The position numbers and the translations under genes were made by a program. A stretch of 64,000 nucleotides of DNA from assembly GCA_036702865.1 (NCBI GenBank), contig DATNQD010000027.1, positions 248,001 through 312,000 on the forward strand. The letters run 5' to 3'. Below are positions 8,496 through 17,329 of this stretch, in pieces. Position 1 is the first letter of the stretch; the number at the start of each line of letters is the position of its first letter. This DNA is from Trichocoleus sp. Its GTDB lineage: Bacteria; Cyanobacteriota; Cyanobacteriia; Elainellales; Elainellaceae. The notes beneath the pieces were generated by a model, which had not been told where the DNA came from, made no database searches, and was given only the letters and a program-made list of their open reading frames with translations.

Positions 8496-10028
8496 ATGCC
8501 AGACCCGCATGATTCGATTTCTCAGCACTACCATCAACGGACAAAGTATGATCCCAAAACCTTAGTGACGAAAGATCTGGACTGGGATAAACAGCCCGCA
8601 CCCTTCAAGGAATATAAGATCGGGGCATCGCTTGATCTAAAGCCTTACCTGAGCACTCAACCTGAAGCAGCGACTGAAAAAAACTTCTGGCACAGATTGT
8701 CTCGTTTGCTGTTTTGCAGCTATGGCTTGACGGTGGGAATGCTGACCCAACAGGGAGATCCGGTTTATCTTCGCACAACGCCTTCAGCCGGTGGCTTATA
8801 CCCAGCCGAGGTTTACTTGATTTCGCGAGGTACGCCTCTTCTAGCGGGTGGTTTGTACAACTATCAGCCCCAGTCTCATTCTCTGCTGCACTTCTGGGAT
8901 AACGATGTTTGGGGAGCGCTCCAAAATGCTTGCTTCTGGCATCCGGCTTTAGATGCAACTCAAATGGCGATCGTCGTGACGGGTGTGTTTTATCGATCGT
9001 TCTGGCGATATCGCGATCGAGCTTACCGACGGATTTTCCTTGATGCTGGGCATCTGCTGGGCAACCTTGAACTGGCAGGAACCATGAACGATTTTCGTCC
9101 GCATTTGATTGGCGGATTTATGGACGAAGCGGTAAACCGGGTGCTGTATTTGAACAGTCAAGAGGAAGGTACGATCGCAGTACTCGCCCTAGCGGATTTA
9201 TTAGACGTAACGCAAAACTTACCGCTTGCACCCACGGCTCTTGCGTCCAGTACGCACCGAAACTATCCTGAGATTGCCGATGGTGAACTACTTGATTATT
9301 TGCATCGAGCGAGCCAGATTCCGGAGACAGACAATCCGCCAACGCTCAAACAACTGGCAGTAGAGCGACAGGATGATCTGCCTCAAAGGGATAAATATAA
9401 TTTTCCTTTCTGCCTGAAAGTACCGACTAAAATAGCTCCGCTTGACTGGGGTCAGCATTTCACTGACCTGGAAACCACGATGTTGAAGCGGCGATCGACT
9501 CGTGCTTACAATGGCGCAAACCTGACACTGAATGAACTGCGAGCACTTTTAGATTTTACCTACCAGCCTCAAAACTCGCTTGACCAAGGCTTTGATCCTA
9601 AACCCGACTATTTTGCGCTGAACTTAATCGAGACCTTTCTGGCTGTTTCTGGCGTTGATGGATTGGAAGAAGGCTGCTACTACTATGCTCCAAAAGCTCA
9701 GGAACTCCGACAGATTCGGTTTAAAAACTTCCGGCGAGAACTCCACTTTCTCTGCTTAGGACAAAACTTAGGACGGGATGCCGCAGTTGTGCTGTTTCAT
9801 ACGGCTGACCTGGAGAAAGCAGTCTCTCAGTACGGCGATCGAGCCTATCGCTATTTACATTTAGATGCAGGGCATCTGGGGCAGCGGCTTAACTTAGCAG
9901 CAGTGCGTTTGGGTTTAGGCGTCAGCGGCATTGGCGGATTCTTTGATGATGAAGTGAATGAGGTGCTGGGCATCCCGATCGATGAAGCAGTGCTTTACAT
10001 CACGACTCTGGGAAGACCCAGATATTAA
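8496..10028 (+). CDS. SagB/ThcOx-type dehydrogenase, tandem nitroreductase domains
   Basis: FMN-dependent oxidoreductase family related to SagB and ThcOx, which oxidise azolines to azoles in ribosomal peptide maturation. Two homologous halves are visible. The first has PSAGGLYPAEVYLISRG, RRIFLDAGHLLGNLELA and GGFMDEAVNRVL. The second has RRSTRAYNGANLTLNELRAL, RYLHLDAGHLGQRLNLAA and GGFFDDEVNEVLGIP. An in-frame GTG at 8457 would add 13 residues, but ATG at 8496 (MPDPHDSISQHYHQRTKYDP) looks like the family start. No cyclodehydratase or precursor peptide is nearby, so a peptide substrate is not implied. Its stop overlaps that of rlmD by 4 bp. Confidence 0.87.
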   Translation: MPDPHDSISQHYHQRTKYDPKTLVTKDLDWDKQPAPFKEYKIGASLDLKPYLSTQPEAATEKNFWHRLSRLLFCSYGLTVGMLTQQGDPVYLRTTPSAGGLYPAEVYLISRGTPLLAGGLYNYQPQSHSLLHFWDNDVWGALQNACFWHPALDATQMAIVVTGVFYRSFWRYRDRAYRRIFLDAGHLLGNLELAGTMNDFRPHLIGGFMDEAVNRVLYLNSQEEGTIAVLALADLLDVTQNLPLAPTALASSTHRNYPEIADGELLDYLHRASQIPETDNPPTLKQLAVERQDDLPQRDKYNFPFCLKVPTKIAPLDWGQHFTDLETTMLKRRSTRAYNGANLTLNELRALLDFTYQPQNSLDQGFDPKPDYFALNLIETFLAVSGVDGLEEGCYYYAPKAQELRQIRFKNFRRELHFLCLGQNLGRDAAVVLFHTADLEKAVSQYGDRAYRYLHLDAGHLGQRLNLAAVRLGLGVSGIGGFFDDEVNEVLGIPIDEAVLYITTLGRPRY

Positions 10029-11467
10029 CTTTCAGCAGGAACGAGTTTAAGGAAAGCTGCTGCCTCAATGTGAGCAGTTTGGGGAAAGAAATCGGCAGGC
10101 TGAACTCTCGTCGTTTGATATTTCTGGCTCAATAATTTGAGGTCACGGGCAAGTGTGGAAGAATTACAGCTAACGTAGACAATCCGATCGGCTTCCATTG
10201 CCAAGAGTGCCTCGATCACTGCTCGATCGCAGCCCTTCCGAGGTGGATCAAGCAGCACAATTTCTGGCTTGAGCTTGAGTTGTGGCAAGATTTGCTCTGC
10301 GGCTCCAATCTGGAAAGTAGCGTTGGTGATGCCATTCAGCGCAGCATTGGCTCTCGCTTGCTCAATTGCTTCAGGCTGGATTTCAATGCCGATCGCTTCT
10401 TTGACCCGTTTTGCTAGAGGAAGCGTCATTGTGCCAATCCCACAGTAGGCATCTAGCAGCGTTTCATTGCCTCGAAGCTGCAATTCTTGAATGATTTTTT
10501 GCAAGAGCGCTTCTGCCTGCTCAGTGTTGACCTGAAAAAAGGTCGTGGGCTGAATGTGAAATTCAAGTCCGGCAAATCGTTCCTTGAGTGCTTGCTGCCC
10601 TTTAATACAGCGAGTCTCACTACCAAAAATGCTGTTTGTCCGATCGGGGTTCAGATTTAGACAGACGCCAACGAGATTCGGGTAGCGGTGCATCCACTCC
10701 TTTGCCTGTTCTTTGAGTTGTGGTAGGTTGCCTGACTTTGCCACGATCGTTAGCAGAACTTCCCCAGTTCGTCGTCCAATCCGCAATCCCAGGTGGCGCA
10801 CTTCGCCTTGATGCGAGGTTTCATCGTAAATTGACCAGCCGCGCTGCTGCATATCTTGCTTGATCTGCGCCAAAAACGGATTGAGACGCTGATCTTGAAT
10901 CGGGCACTGATTTAAATTAATGAGATGGTGGCTGCCCTTCTGAAAATAGCCCGCCTGCACTCCATGGGGCACCTGGCTGAAACTTCTTTGCCCCTTTGCG
11001 TCTCCTGCCTGTGTCTTTCTCCCCTTCCCTGCTTCCTGTACCGGATAGGTCGCCTTATTCCGATAACCCAGTGAAGCACCGATCGCCAACACGGGATCAA
11101 CCGGAGGAGACGCCATGCCACCCAGCCGCTCTAAATCTTGGATCACCAAGTTCCGCTTCGCTTCTAGCTGATAGTCATAGTCCACATGCTGCCACTGACA
11201 GCCGCCACATTTATCCGCCACAATGCAGTCTGGACGCACTCGATAGGGTGAAGGCTCAATGAGTTCGTGAATTTTCCCTTGAGCATACTGCGGTTTAACC
11301 CGCACCAACCTTACCCAAACTCGATCGCCTGGAGCCGTATCTGGCACAAATACAACTCGCCCCTGCCAGCGCCCCACGCCTTCTCCATTGTGATTGAGGT
11401 TTGCAATTGTGATGTCTAGCAACTGTCCCTGCTGCCACTGCTCCTGAGTCTTCAGTTCCATCTTCAA
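10025..11467 (-). CDS. rlmD: 23S rRNA (uracil-5-)-methyltransferase RlmD-like
   Basis: SAM-dependent RNA methyltransferase of the TrmA/RumA family, 480 residues. An N-terminal TRAM domain (about 12-72) is followed by a four-cysteine Fe-S site (C81, C87, C90 and C188), the SAM motif LLDAYCGIGTMTLPLA, the motif LLDPPRKGCD and the catalytic cysteine in VYVSCNSSTLARDL. The exact target uridine (U747 or U1939 type) cannot be decided here. About 20 extra hydrophilic residues (145-168, GKGRKTQAGDAKGQRSF) lie in a G-rich DNA patch where homologues usually have a short turn. The start is ATG at 11467, with a second ATG two codons in. Confidence 0.88.
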   Translation of the reverse strand: MKMELKTQEQWQQGQLLDITIANLNHNGEGVGRWQGRVVFVPDTAPGDRVWVRLVRVKPQYAQGKIHELIEPSPYRVRPDCIVADKCGGCQWQHVDYDYQLEAKRNLVIQDLERLGGMASPPVDPVLAIGASLGYRNKATYPVQEAGKGRKTQAGDAKGQRSFSQVPHGVQAGYFQKGSHHLINLNQCPIQDQRLNPFLAQIKQDMQQRGWSIYDETSHQGEVRHLGLRIGRRTGEVLLTIVAKSGNLPQLKEQAKEWMHRYPNLVGVCLNLNPDRTNSIFGSETRCIKGQQALKERFAGLEFHIQPTTFFQVNTEQAEALLQKIIQELQLRGNETLLDAYCGIGTMTLPLAKRVKEAIGIEIQPEAIEQARANAALNGITNATFQIGAAEQILPQLKLKPEIVLLDPPRKGCDRAVIEALLAMEADRIVYVSCNSSTLARDLKLLSQKYQTTRVQPADFFPQTAHIEAAAFLKLVPAES

Positions 11468-11684
11468 ATCCCTAATTTCTGTTCTCTGTCCCGGTGCAAT
11501 TGAGGCTTCTCTCTGATCAATGCTTGCGGTTTAAGCTCTCCCCGCGTCACTGCATCCTTACCTTTTCTGATCCTCTTCTTGCCTTCTCTAGTCTGCCAAA
11601 TCAAATAACAGTCTGAAGTGTGTTCTGTAATGTAAGGCATTCCCCTACAATAAGGAGCGAGTCTGCGTAACGAAATATTTATAT

Positions 11685-12641
11685 ATGCGAGTAGTAGCTC
11701 TTGTACCTGGCGGCATTGGCGACCAGATCTTATTTTTTCCGACTCTGGACGACATCAAGCGCAATTATCCTGATGCTGAGATAGACGTGGTTGTGGAACC
11801 TCGATCGAAGGCAGCTTATCGGGTGTCGAAGTCCGTCAGCGATGTGATTACGTTTGACTTTAAAGATAGGAGCAGTCCGGCTGATTGGGCGAACCTCCTG
11901 GGTGTAATCCGCGATCGTGATCATGATGTGGTGTTTTCCCTGGGGCGAAGTTGGGCGATCGGGCTGTTGCTCTGGCTAACTGGAACTCCCATCCGCATTG
12001 GCTATGCCACCAGTGGCGGAAAGCTGTTTCTCACGGATTCTGTACCGTTGAAGCTGGATCAGTATACGGCTCAGATGTATCACGATTTGCTCCAGGGAAT
12101 TGGCATGAATACGCCTTGCCCTGAGCTGACCATTACGATTCCTAAAAGCGATCTGGATTGGGCAGAAGCCGAGCAAAAGCGGCTGGGCATTAGTAGCTAT
12201 GTCATGATCTATGACGGCTTAAGCGACCTGACTCAAGCAAAAGGTGTTTCCCAACGCTATCCGGTTGAGAAATGGCAGCAGATTGTGCAGGACTTCCAGC
12301 AGCGACAGCCTGATCTGCCGATCGTTGTGGCTCAAGGTGCAAACGACGCAGAATTTGTCAGTGCCCTGGTCAAAGCTTGCCCAACGCTCAAGGTAACGAA
12401 GCCAAGTGACATCGGTAAGCTGGCAGCGATGATTGCCGGAGCAAATTTGATGATCTGTACAGAAAGTGCTCCGATGCACCTGGCTGTTGCGCTTCAGGTC
12501 TATACCCTGGTTCTGTTTGGCTTCACTGACCCAGAGAAGCTGCTGCCCCAGAACGATAAGTTTGTTGGCATTAAGGCACCCAGTGGCAAAATTGCCGATA
12601 TTGATCCAGGCGTTGTTTTGGCAAAAGTGTGGGGAGGCTAG
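11685..12641 (+). CDS. Glycosyltransferase family 9 protein
   Basis: A 318-residue GT-B enzyme of the ADP-heptose:LPS heptosyltransferase family (GT9). The N-terminal domain begins MRVVALVPGGIGDQILFFPT, with the glycine-rich loop typical of the family. The C-terminal nucleotide-sugar domain includes GANLMICTESAPMHLAVAL, the usual binding motif. Probably acts at the inner face of the cytoplasmic membrane in LPS or other envelope glycan assembly. It is 45 bp upstream of a GmhB-like phosphatase, which fits a sugar/envelope role. True heptose use is not shown. Confidence 0.85.
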   Translation: MRVVALVPGGIGDQILFFPTLDDIKRNYPDAEIDVVVEPRSKAAYRVSKSVSDVITFDFKDRSSPADWANLLGVIRDRDHDVVFSLGRSWAIGLLLWLTGTPIRIGYATSGGKLFLTDSVPLKLDQYTAQMYHDLLQGIGMNTPCPELTITIPKSDLDWAEAEQKRLGISSYVMIYDGLSDLTQAKGVSQRYPVEKWQQIVQDFQQRQPDLPIVVAQGANDAEFVSALVKACPTLKVTKPSDIGKLAAMIAGANLMICTESAPMHLAVALQVYTLVLFGFTDPEKLLPQNDKFVGIKAPSGKIADIDPGVVLAKVWGG

Positions 12642-12686
12642 GCGAAGGTAGGCAAGGAGACGTAAAGAAAGTTAGCGATAGCTAGG

Positions 12687-13265
12687 ATGAGTCGAGCCGC
12701 AGTATTTCTCGATCGCGATGGTGTCCTTAATGTAGAAGCAGGATACCTGCATCATGTTGAAGATTTGCATCTCATTCCTGGAGTCGCAGCGGCAGTTCGC
12801 CAATTGAACGATCGCAATCTATTCTGCTGCCTGATCTCGAATCAGTCGGGTCCGGCAAGAGGATATTACCCCTACCGCCATGTGGAGGCACTACACGATC
12901 GGTTGTGTCATTTGTTGCAGGTGGAGGCAGGTGCCTGGCTAGATGCTCTATATTTTTGTCCGTTTTTGAGCCCACCCGAAGGCGGCACGATTCCTGAATT
13001 TGCTTGCTGGTCTACTTGGCGAAAGCCAAATACTGGAATGGTAGTTGCGGCTGCCTGGGAGCATGATTTGGATTTGAGCCAGAGTTTTATGGTGGGAGAT
13101 AAGGCAACTGATATTGATCTGGCACATAATGCGGGCTGCACTGGGATACTGGTACAAACTGGGTTTGGCGATCGAGTGTTGCAAGGCGACTATCAGCATT
13201 CAATCCATGCAGATTTTGTTGCACCTGATCTGGCAGCAGCGATCGAGTGGATTTTGTCCCGATAG
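12687..13265 (+). CDS. HAD phosphatase, GmhB-like, degraded zinc site
   Basis: A 192-residue HAD-superfamily phosphatase resembling D-glycero-manno-heptose 1,7-bisphosphate 7-phosphatase. The catalytic pair is FLDRDGVLN (D9, D11), motif II is SNQSG (51-55), motif III is RKPNTGM (112-118) and motif IV is VGDKATDI (137-144). The canonical GmhB zinc loop has CxH followed by CxCRKP. Here C91 and C107 remain, but the histidine is phenylalanine and the second cysteine before RKP is tryptophan, so zinc binding is doubtful. Adjacent to a GT9 gene, it may act on a sugar phosphate, but the substrate is open. Confidence 0.8.
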   Translation: MSRAAVFLDRDGVLNVEAGYLHHVEDLHLIPGVAAAVRQLNDRNLFCCLISNQSGPARGYYPYRHVEALHDRLCHLLQVEAGAWLDALYFCPFLSPPEGGTIPEFACWSTWRKPNTGMVVAAAWEHDLDLSQSFMVGDKATDIDLAHNAGCTGILVQTGFGDRVLQGDYQHSIHADFVAPDLAAAIEWILSR

Positions 13266-13319
13266 TAAAGCGGCTTCCTTGAGTAGACTAGCAGTAGCAT
13301 CCTTTACTGGTGTTGTTTA

Positions 13320-14309
13320 ATGCCTGCGCTAACCTTTGATAAACGGGACTTAAGGGCATTCTTGATCTTGGGGCTATTTCTGTCGCTGCTCACTACCCTG
13401 ATCGTTCTGGCGGCTTCGAGTCGTGCCATTAAAAACCACCGAGTTAAGGCTCTGCTCAATCAGCGAGTTTGCTTGAAGTGTGACCTGGATGGGGCAGACC
13501 TGGAAGGGGCTAATTTAGAGTCCGTTAATTTGGAGGATGTAACGCTTCGAGATGCGAATCTGAAACGCGCGAATCTACACAACGCAGTTTTGACGCGATC
13601 GATCCTGAGTGAGGCAGATTTAACCAAAGCGAACCTGAGCGGAGCTTCGTTAAGTGAAGCAATTTTGAACGGCGTTTTACTAAAAGAAGCGAACCTCAGC
13701 GATGCCAACCTTAGCCATGCCTATTTGGGCGATACCAACCTCACAAATGTCAATCTGCGCGATGCGAACCTTCGGGGGGCAAATCTGGTAAGGGCGAATT
13801 TATCCGATGCCAATTTGCAAGATGCCACGTTAGGAGAAGTCAATTTGAATCGGGCGAATTTGCAGGGCTCTGATCTACGGCGAGCCGACCTGGGAGATGT
13901 GGACTTTCGCAGTGCTAAATTGCGTGGGGCAAATCTCGTCCGTGCTAATTTACCCAGGGCTGACCTGACAAGAGCAGAACTGGACGACGCCAATATGAGA
14001 GATGCCAACTTCAGTAATGCAGATCTAACCAATGCGAGCCTCAGAAATGCAGATCTAACGGAGGCTTACCTGGCAGAAGCAGATCTCAACAACGCAGATT
14101 TAACAGGTACAAACTTAGAAGGCGCGAACTTAGCAAGAGCAAACTTACGAGGTGCAAACCTCAGTCGGGTTAACTTATCAAATGTGAATTTTCGCCGAGC
14201 TAATCTAGTTGGGGCAAACCTGGTAGGAATCAATTTAAGTACAGTCAAGTTTTGCAGAACGATTATGCCTGATGAGTCGATCAATAATCGAGATTGTTCG
14301 CAACAGTGA
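13320..14309 (+). CDS. Pentapeptide-repeat membrane protein
   Basis: A 329-residue protein with an N-terminal transmembrane helix (about 12-33, LRAFLILGLFLSLLTTLIVL), a short linker with CLKC (near 50), then about 50 consecutive pentapeptides of the A(D/N)LxX type. These should form a right-handed quadrilateral beta helix. It ends with the FCRTIMPDESINNRDC-type cap common to cyanobacterial pentapeptide proteins. Anchored in the membrane; the side is not determined. The function of this class is unknown. The repetitive DNA here is coding, not a CRISPR array or a satellite. Confidence 0.92.
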   Translation: MPALTFDKRDLRAFLILGLFLSLLTTLIVLAASSRAIKNHRVKALLNQRVCLKCDLDGADLEGANLESVNLEDVTLRDANLKRANLHNAVLTRSILSEADLTKANLSGASLSEAILNGVLLKEANLSDANLSHAYLGDTNLTNVNLRDANLRGANLVRANLSDANLQDATLGEVNLNRANLQGSDLRRADLGDVDFRSAKLRGANLVRANLPRADLTRAELDDANMRDANFSNADLTNASLRNADLTEAYLAEADLNNADLTGTNLEGANLARANLRGANLSRVNLSNVNFRRANLVGANLVGINLSTVKFCRTIMPDESINNRDCSQQ

Positions 14310-14504
14310 AGAGGCGATGCCCGACAGGAAGTCTGTTTACAGGCAGTTTCCTGATCTGGTTGGTTTGCCTGCTCTATCTTGCTTCCCGACTTTTGCTAAA
14401 AGTAAAGATTCTTAGCTTACTGCTTTCCTGAGTTACAGACAGGATCACGGGATATACACTATGGACTGTCATTCTGTACGGACTTGTGGAGTAAGGCATT
14501 GGTG

Positions 14505-15416
14505 ATGAAATGGCGTTGGGCGATCGGCTATTCCATTTTGATTGGAGCATTTCTGGCACTATCGGGCATTTCAGCATCTGTCACCGCCCAGTCGTTGCCG
14601 ACGTTGAGCATTGATTCGCAAACTGCTGGAGACATGACTCCTGAAGGGCAGTTGAATTTAGGTTTGCAGTATATCCAACAAGGACAGGTAGACCAGGCAA
14701 TTGCTGCCTTTCGTCAGTCTGTCGCCCTCAATTCTCGCTTTGCACCTGCCTACTACAATCTAGGGCTTGCCCTTCGCCAAAAGGGAATGCTGCAAGAGTC
14801 TGCAACGTCTTTCTATCAAGCAATCCAGGCTGATCCGAATCTGGCAATGGCTTATGGCAATCTGGGCGCAGCTTTACTGGAAGGCAATAATCTACAGCAA
14901 GCGGGACAATATTTGCAGCGGGCGATCGATCTTGACCCAAGTCTAGGCTTAGCGCACTACAACCTCGGGTTAGTGCAACGACAGCAAGGCAATGCTCAAT
15001 CTGCAACCGCTCATTTTCAGCAGGCGGCACAACTCAGCCCGAATGCACCAGAGCCCTCCTACTATCTGGGCTTGGGCTATATGCAACAAGGACAAACGCA
15101 AGCAGCGATCGATGCTTTTCAACGTGCCGTGAGGCTTAATCCAAACTATTCGGAAGCGCACTATAGTCTGGGGTCGCTGCTTTATCAACAAGGCAAATTT
15201 GAGGATGCGTTCAAGTCATTCCGGCGATCGGCTGAAGCCAACCCGAACTATCCCAATGCCTACTATGGGGCAGGCTTAGTTTTTCTGCGACAGGGCAAGG
15301 GTGCTGATGCTCAGCGAGTGTTGCAATATGCGAAAGACTTGTTCACACTTCAGGGCAATGCCCAGTGGGCAAATCGAGCAGCTCAACTGTTGCAGCAGGC
15401 GCAGGGGCGACGGTAG
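14505..15416 (+). CDS. Exported TPR-repeat protein
   Basis: A protein with an N-terminal signal sequence (MKWRWAIGYSILIGAFLALS, likely cleaved after SVTA) followed by about seven tetratricopeptide repeats, for example QLNLGLQYIQQGQVDQAIAA, AYYNLGLALRQKGM and PSYYLGLGYMQQGQTQAAID. TPRs form a protein-binding superhelix, probably in the periplasm or lumen here. ATG at 14505 is chosen because it places the signal sequence at the N-terminus; an in-frame GTG (14502) and a TTG (14484) lie just upstream. The partner is unknown. It sits between two pentapeptide-repeat genes on the same strand. Confidence 0.85.
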   Translation: MKWRWAIGYSILIGAFLALSGISASVTAQSLPTLSIDSQTAGDMTPEGQLNLGLQYIQQGQVDQAIAAFRQSVALNSRFAPAYYNLGLALRQKGMLQESATSFYQAIQADPNLAMAYGNLGAALLEGNNLQQAGQYLQRAIDLDPSLGLAHYNLGLVQRQQGNAQSATAHFQQAAQLSPNAPEPSYYLGLGYMQQGQTQAAIDAFQRAVRLNPNYSEAHYSLGSLLYQQGKFEDAFKSFRRSAEANPNYPNAYYGAGLVFLRQGKGADAQRVLQYAKDLFTLQGNAQWANRAAQLLQQAQGRR

Positions 15417-15500
15417 GGCGGAAGGTAGGGGCTGCAGAAATGGTAAGAAGGGAGGCTTTCTGTCAAGATAAGAGGGAATTCCCTTATTTCCCGGTGTCCT

Positions 15501-15992
15501 ATGGTCTGGCGATCTCTAGCTGCTCTATTGCTGACGGTTACGCTATGGGCCTGGAGTTTGCCTGCCCTGGCAGATTGGACGGCTCCACGATCGTTTAGCA
15601 ATGCTCAACTGAAGGGGCGAGACTTTTCTGGGCAGGAGTTGCAGGGTTCAGAGTTCTCCAATGCCAACCTGGAAGCAGCCAATTTTGAGCAGGCCGATGT
15701 GCGGGGTGCCGTCTTTAGTGCCTCAACCATGACCCAGACGAACCTCCACCATGCCGATTTAACAGATGCTCTAGCAGATCAGGTAAACTTTACGGGAGCA
15801 AATTTGCAGGATGCCGTTCTCGTAGAAACAATCTTGCTGCGATCGATTTTCGATAAAGTAGACATCACCGGAGCCGACTTTACCGATGCGATTCTGGATG
15901 GCGCTCAGGTCAAAGAACTTTGTCAGCGAGCAAAGGGCGTCAACTCGAAGACTGGCATCGCAACGAGAGATTCCTTAGGCTGTCGGAATTAA
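15501..15992 (+). CDS. Lumenal/periplasmic pentapeptide-repeat protein
   Basis: A 163-residue protein with a clear signal peptide (MVWRSLAALLLTVTLWAWSL, cleavage after ALA) and about 15 pentapeptide repeats. A C-terminal motif follows, ELCQRAKGVNSKTGIATRDS and then LGC, whose two cysteines (141 and 161) could form a disulfide capping the beta helix. The design is like that of plant thylakoid-lumen pentapeptide proteins (TL15/TL17 type). Location is thylakoid lumen or periplasm and the function is unknown. It lies 84 bp after the TPR gene. Confidence 0.88.
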   Translation: MVWRSLAALLLTVTLWAWSLPALADWTAPRSFSNAQLKGRDFSGQELQGSEFSNANLEAANFEQADVRGAVFSASTMTQTNLHHADLTDALADQVNFTGANLQDAVLVETILLRSIFDKVDITGADFTDAILDGAQVKELCQRAKGVNSKTGIATRDSLGCRN

Positions 15993-16061
15993 GGTTCAGG
16001 AATTTAAGCAATTATTTAGTAAGCAATTATCAGACAGTAGAAGTCAGTAGCGATCGAGATT

Positions 16062-17192
16062 ATGGTGCAACGAGTTGGGGTGATTGGGGGCGGACAACTT
16101 GCCTGGATGATGGCAACTGCCGCGCAAAAGCTGAACATCGAACTGATCATCCAAACGCCTTACCCGACTGATCCAGCCGTCTCGATCGCCACGCACACTG
16201 TCTTTGCCCCGATCGCTGATGCAACTGCTACGGCTGAGCTGGCAGCTCACTGTGACGCCATTACCTTTGAAAATGAGTTTGTTGATCTAGAGGCCCTCCT
16301 CAAGCTAGAAGATCAGGGGGTGCAATTCTATCCTTCGCTGCGTTCTCTGGTTCCGCTACTGGATAAATATGAGCAACGCTGCTATCTGCGCGATCGAGGC
16401 TTACCCACCCCTGAATTTACTGCGCTGACCGAAATCCCTTACCCGGCTCACTTCCCGATCGTCCTGAAGGCACGTCGCCACGGCTACGATGGACAGGGCA
16501 CATTTGTTGTTAAAAGTCAGGATGATTTGGCGCAAATTCTCACCGCGTTACCCGATTGGCTTAAGGGATACTGGCTTCAAGAAGAATTTGTGCCGTTTGA
16601 GCGAGAACTGGCAGTGATGGCAGCCCGATCGCGTTCGGGTGAAATTGTTGTTTATCCGGTTGTGGAGACGCAGCAAGAAAATCAGGTTTGTCAGCGAGTT
16701 CTAGTGACTCAAGATATTGATCAGGCTGTGGTGCATCAGGTGGAAACGATCGCCCAAACGCTACTCGATCGCCTGAGTTATGTCGGCATCATGGGGATTG
16801 AATTTTTCTTAAACAAAGCAGGTCAGGTGCTTGTAAACGAAACGGCTCCCCGCACTCATAACTCAGGTCATTATTCTCTGGATGCCTGTGTCACCTCCCA
16901 GTTTGAGCAACAGCTTCGTGCCGTTTGTGGGTTGCCATTGGGTAATCCTGCTCTCACTGCCCCTGCGGTGATGGTCAATCTGTTGGGCTACGAAACTGCC
17001 GAAACAGACTACTCAGAAAAACGACAAAAACTTGCCCAAATCCCCAATGGTCATCTCTATTGGTACGGCAAGAGCCAGGCTCGTCCTGGTCGTAAACTGG
17101 GTCATGTCACTGTTCTCCTATCCGCAGATGCCGATCGGTCTCAAGCCCTCAAGACTGCTCAAACGATCGAATCCATCTGGTATCCTCAGTAG
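16062..17192 (+). CDS. purK: N5-carboxyaminoimidazole ribonucleotide synthase
   Basis: ATP-grasp enzyme of purine synthesis that forms N5-CAIR from AIR, bicarbonate and ATP. It has 376 residues. The N-terminal signature is VGVIGGGQLAWMMA, the ATP-grasp core includes PIVLKARRHGYDGQGTFVV and LQEEFVPFERELAVM, and the C-terminal NETAPRTHNSGHYSLDAC motif is characteristic of PurK. The partner purE is not in the window. Confidence 0.96.
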   Translation: MVQRVGVIGGGQLAWMMATAAQKLNIELIIQTPYPTDPAVSIATHTVFAPIADATATAELAAHCDAITFENEFVDLEALLKLEDQGVQFYPSLRSLVPLLDKYEQRCYLRDRGLPTPEFTALTEIPYPAHFPIVLKARRHGYDGQGTFVVKSQDDLAQILTALPDWLKGYWLQEEFVPFERELAVMAARSRSGEIVVYPVVETQQENQVCQRVLVTQDIDQAVVHQVETIAQTLLDRLSYVGIMGIEFFLNKAGQVLVNETAPRTHNSGHYSLDACVTSQFEQQLRAVCGLPLGNPALTAPAVMVNLLGYETAETDYSEKRQKLAQIPNGHLYWYGKSQARPGRKLGHVTVLLSADADRSQALKTAQTIESIWYPQ

Positions 17193-17329
17193 CTCCTGCT
17201 CTCTGCCCTCATTGCCCTTTTCTTATCCCCCCTCCCCCCATTTCTGATTTTGCAGTGTCTGGTTTTGCAGTGATTGAAACCCTGCTCAACAGATCAGACA
17301 ATGAGACTGCTATCTAGAAGGTGGGTTTT

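Noticed and set aside
11632-11648. NtcA-type site before the GT9 gene
   Set aside because: GTA and TAC are 11 bases apart instead of 8.
13480-14230. Regular DNA periodicity that could suggest a repeat array
   Set aside because: It is the coding of 15-bp pentapeptide repeats, not a CRISPR or satellite.
14317-14415. 32-codon frame after the pentapeptide gene
   Set aside because: Starts 8 bp after the preceding stop, but its product has no sign of selection and the GAAGAGG is a weak ribosome site.
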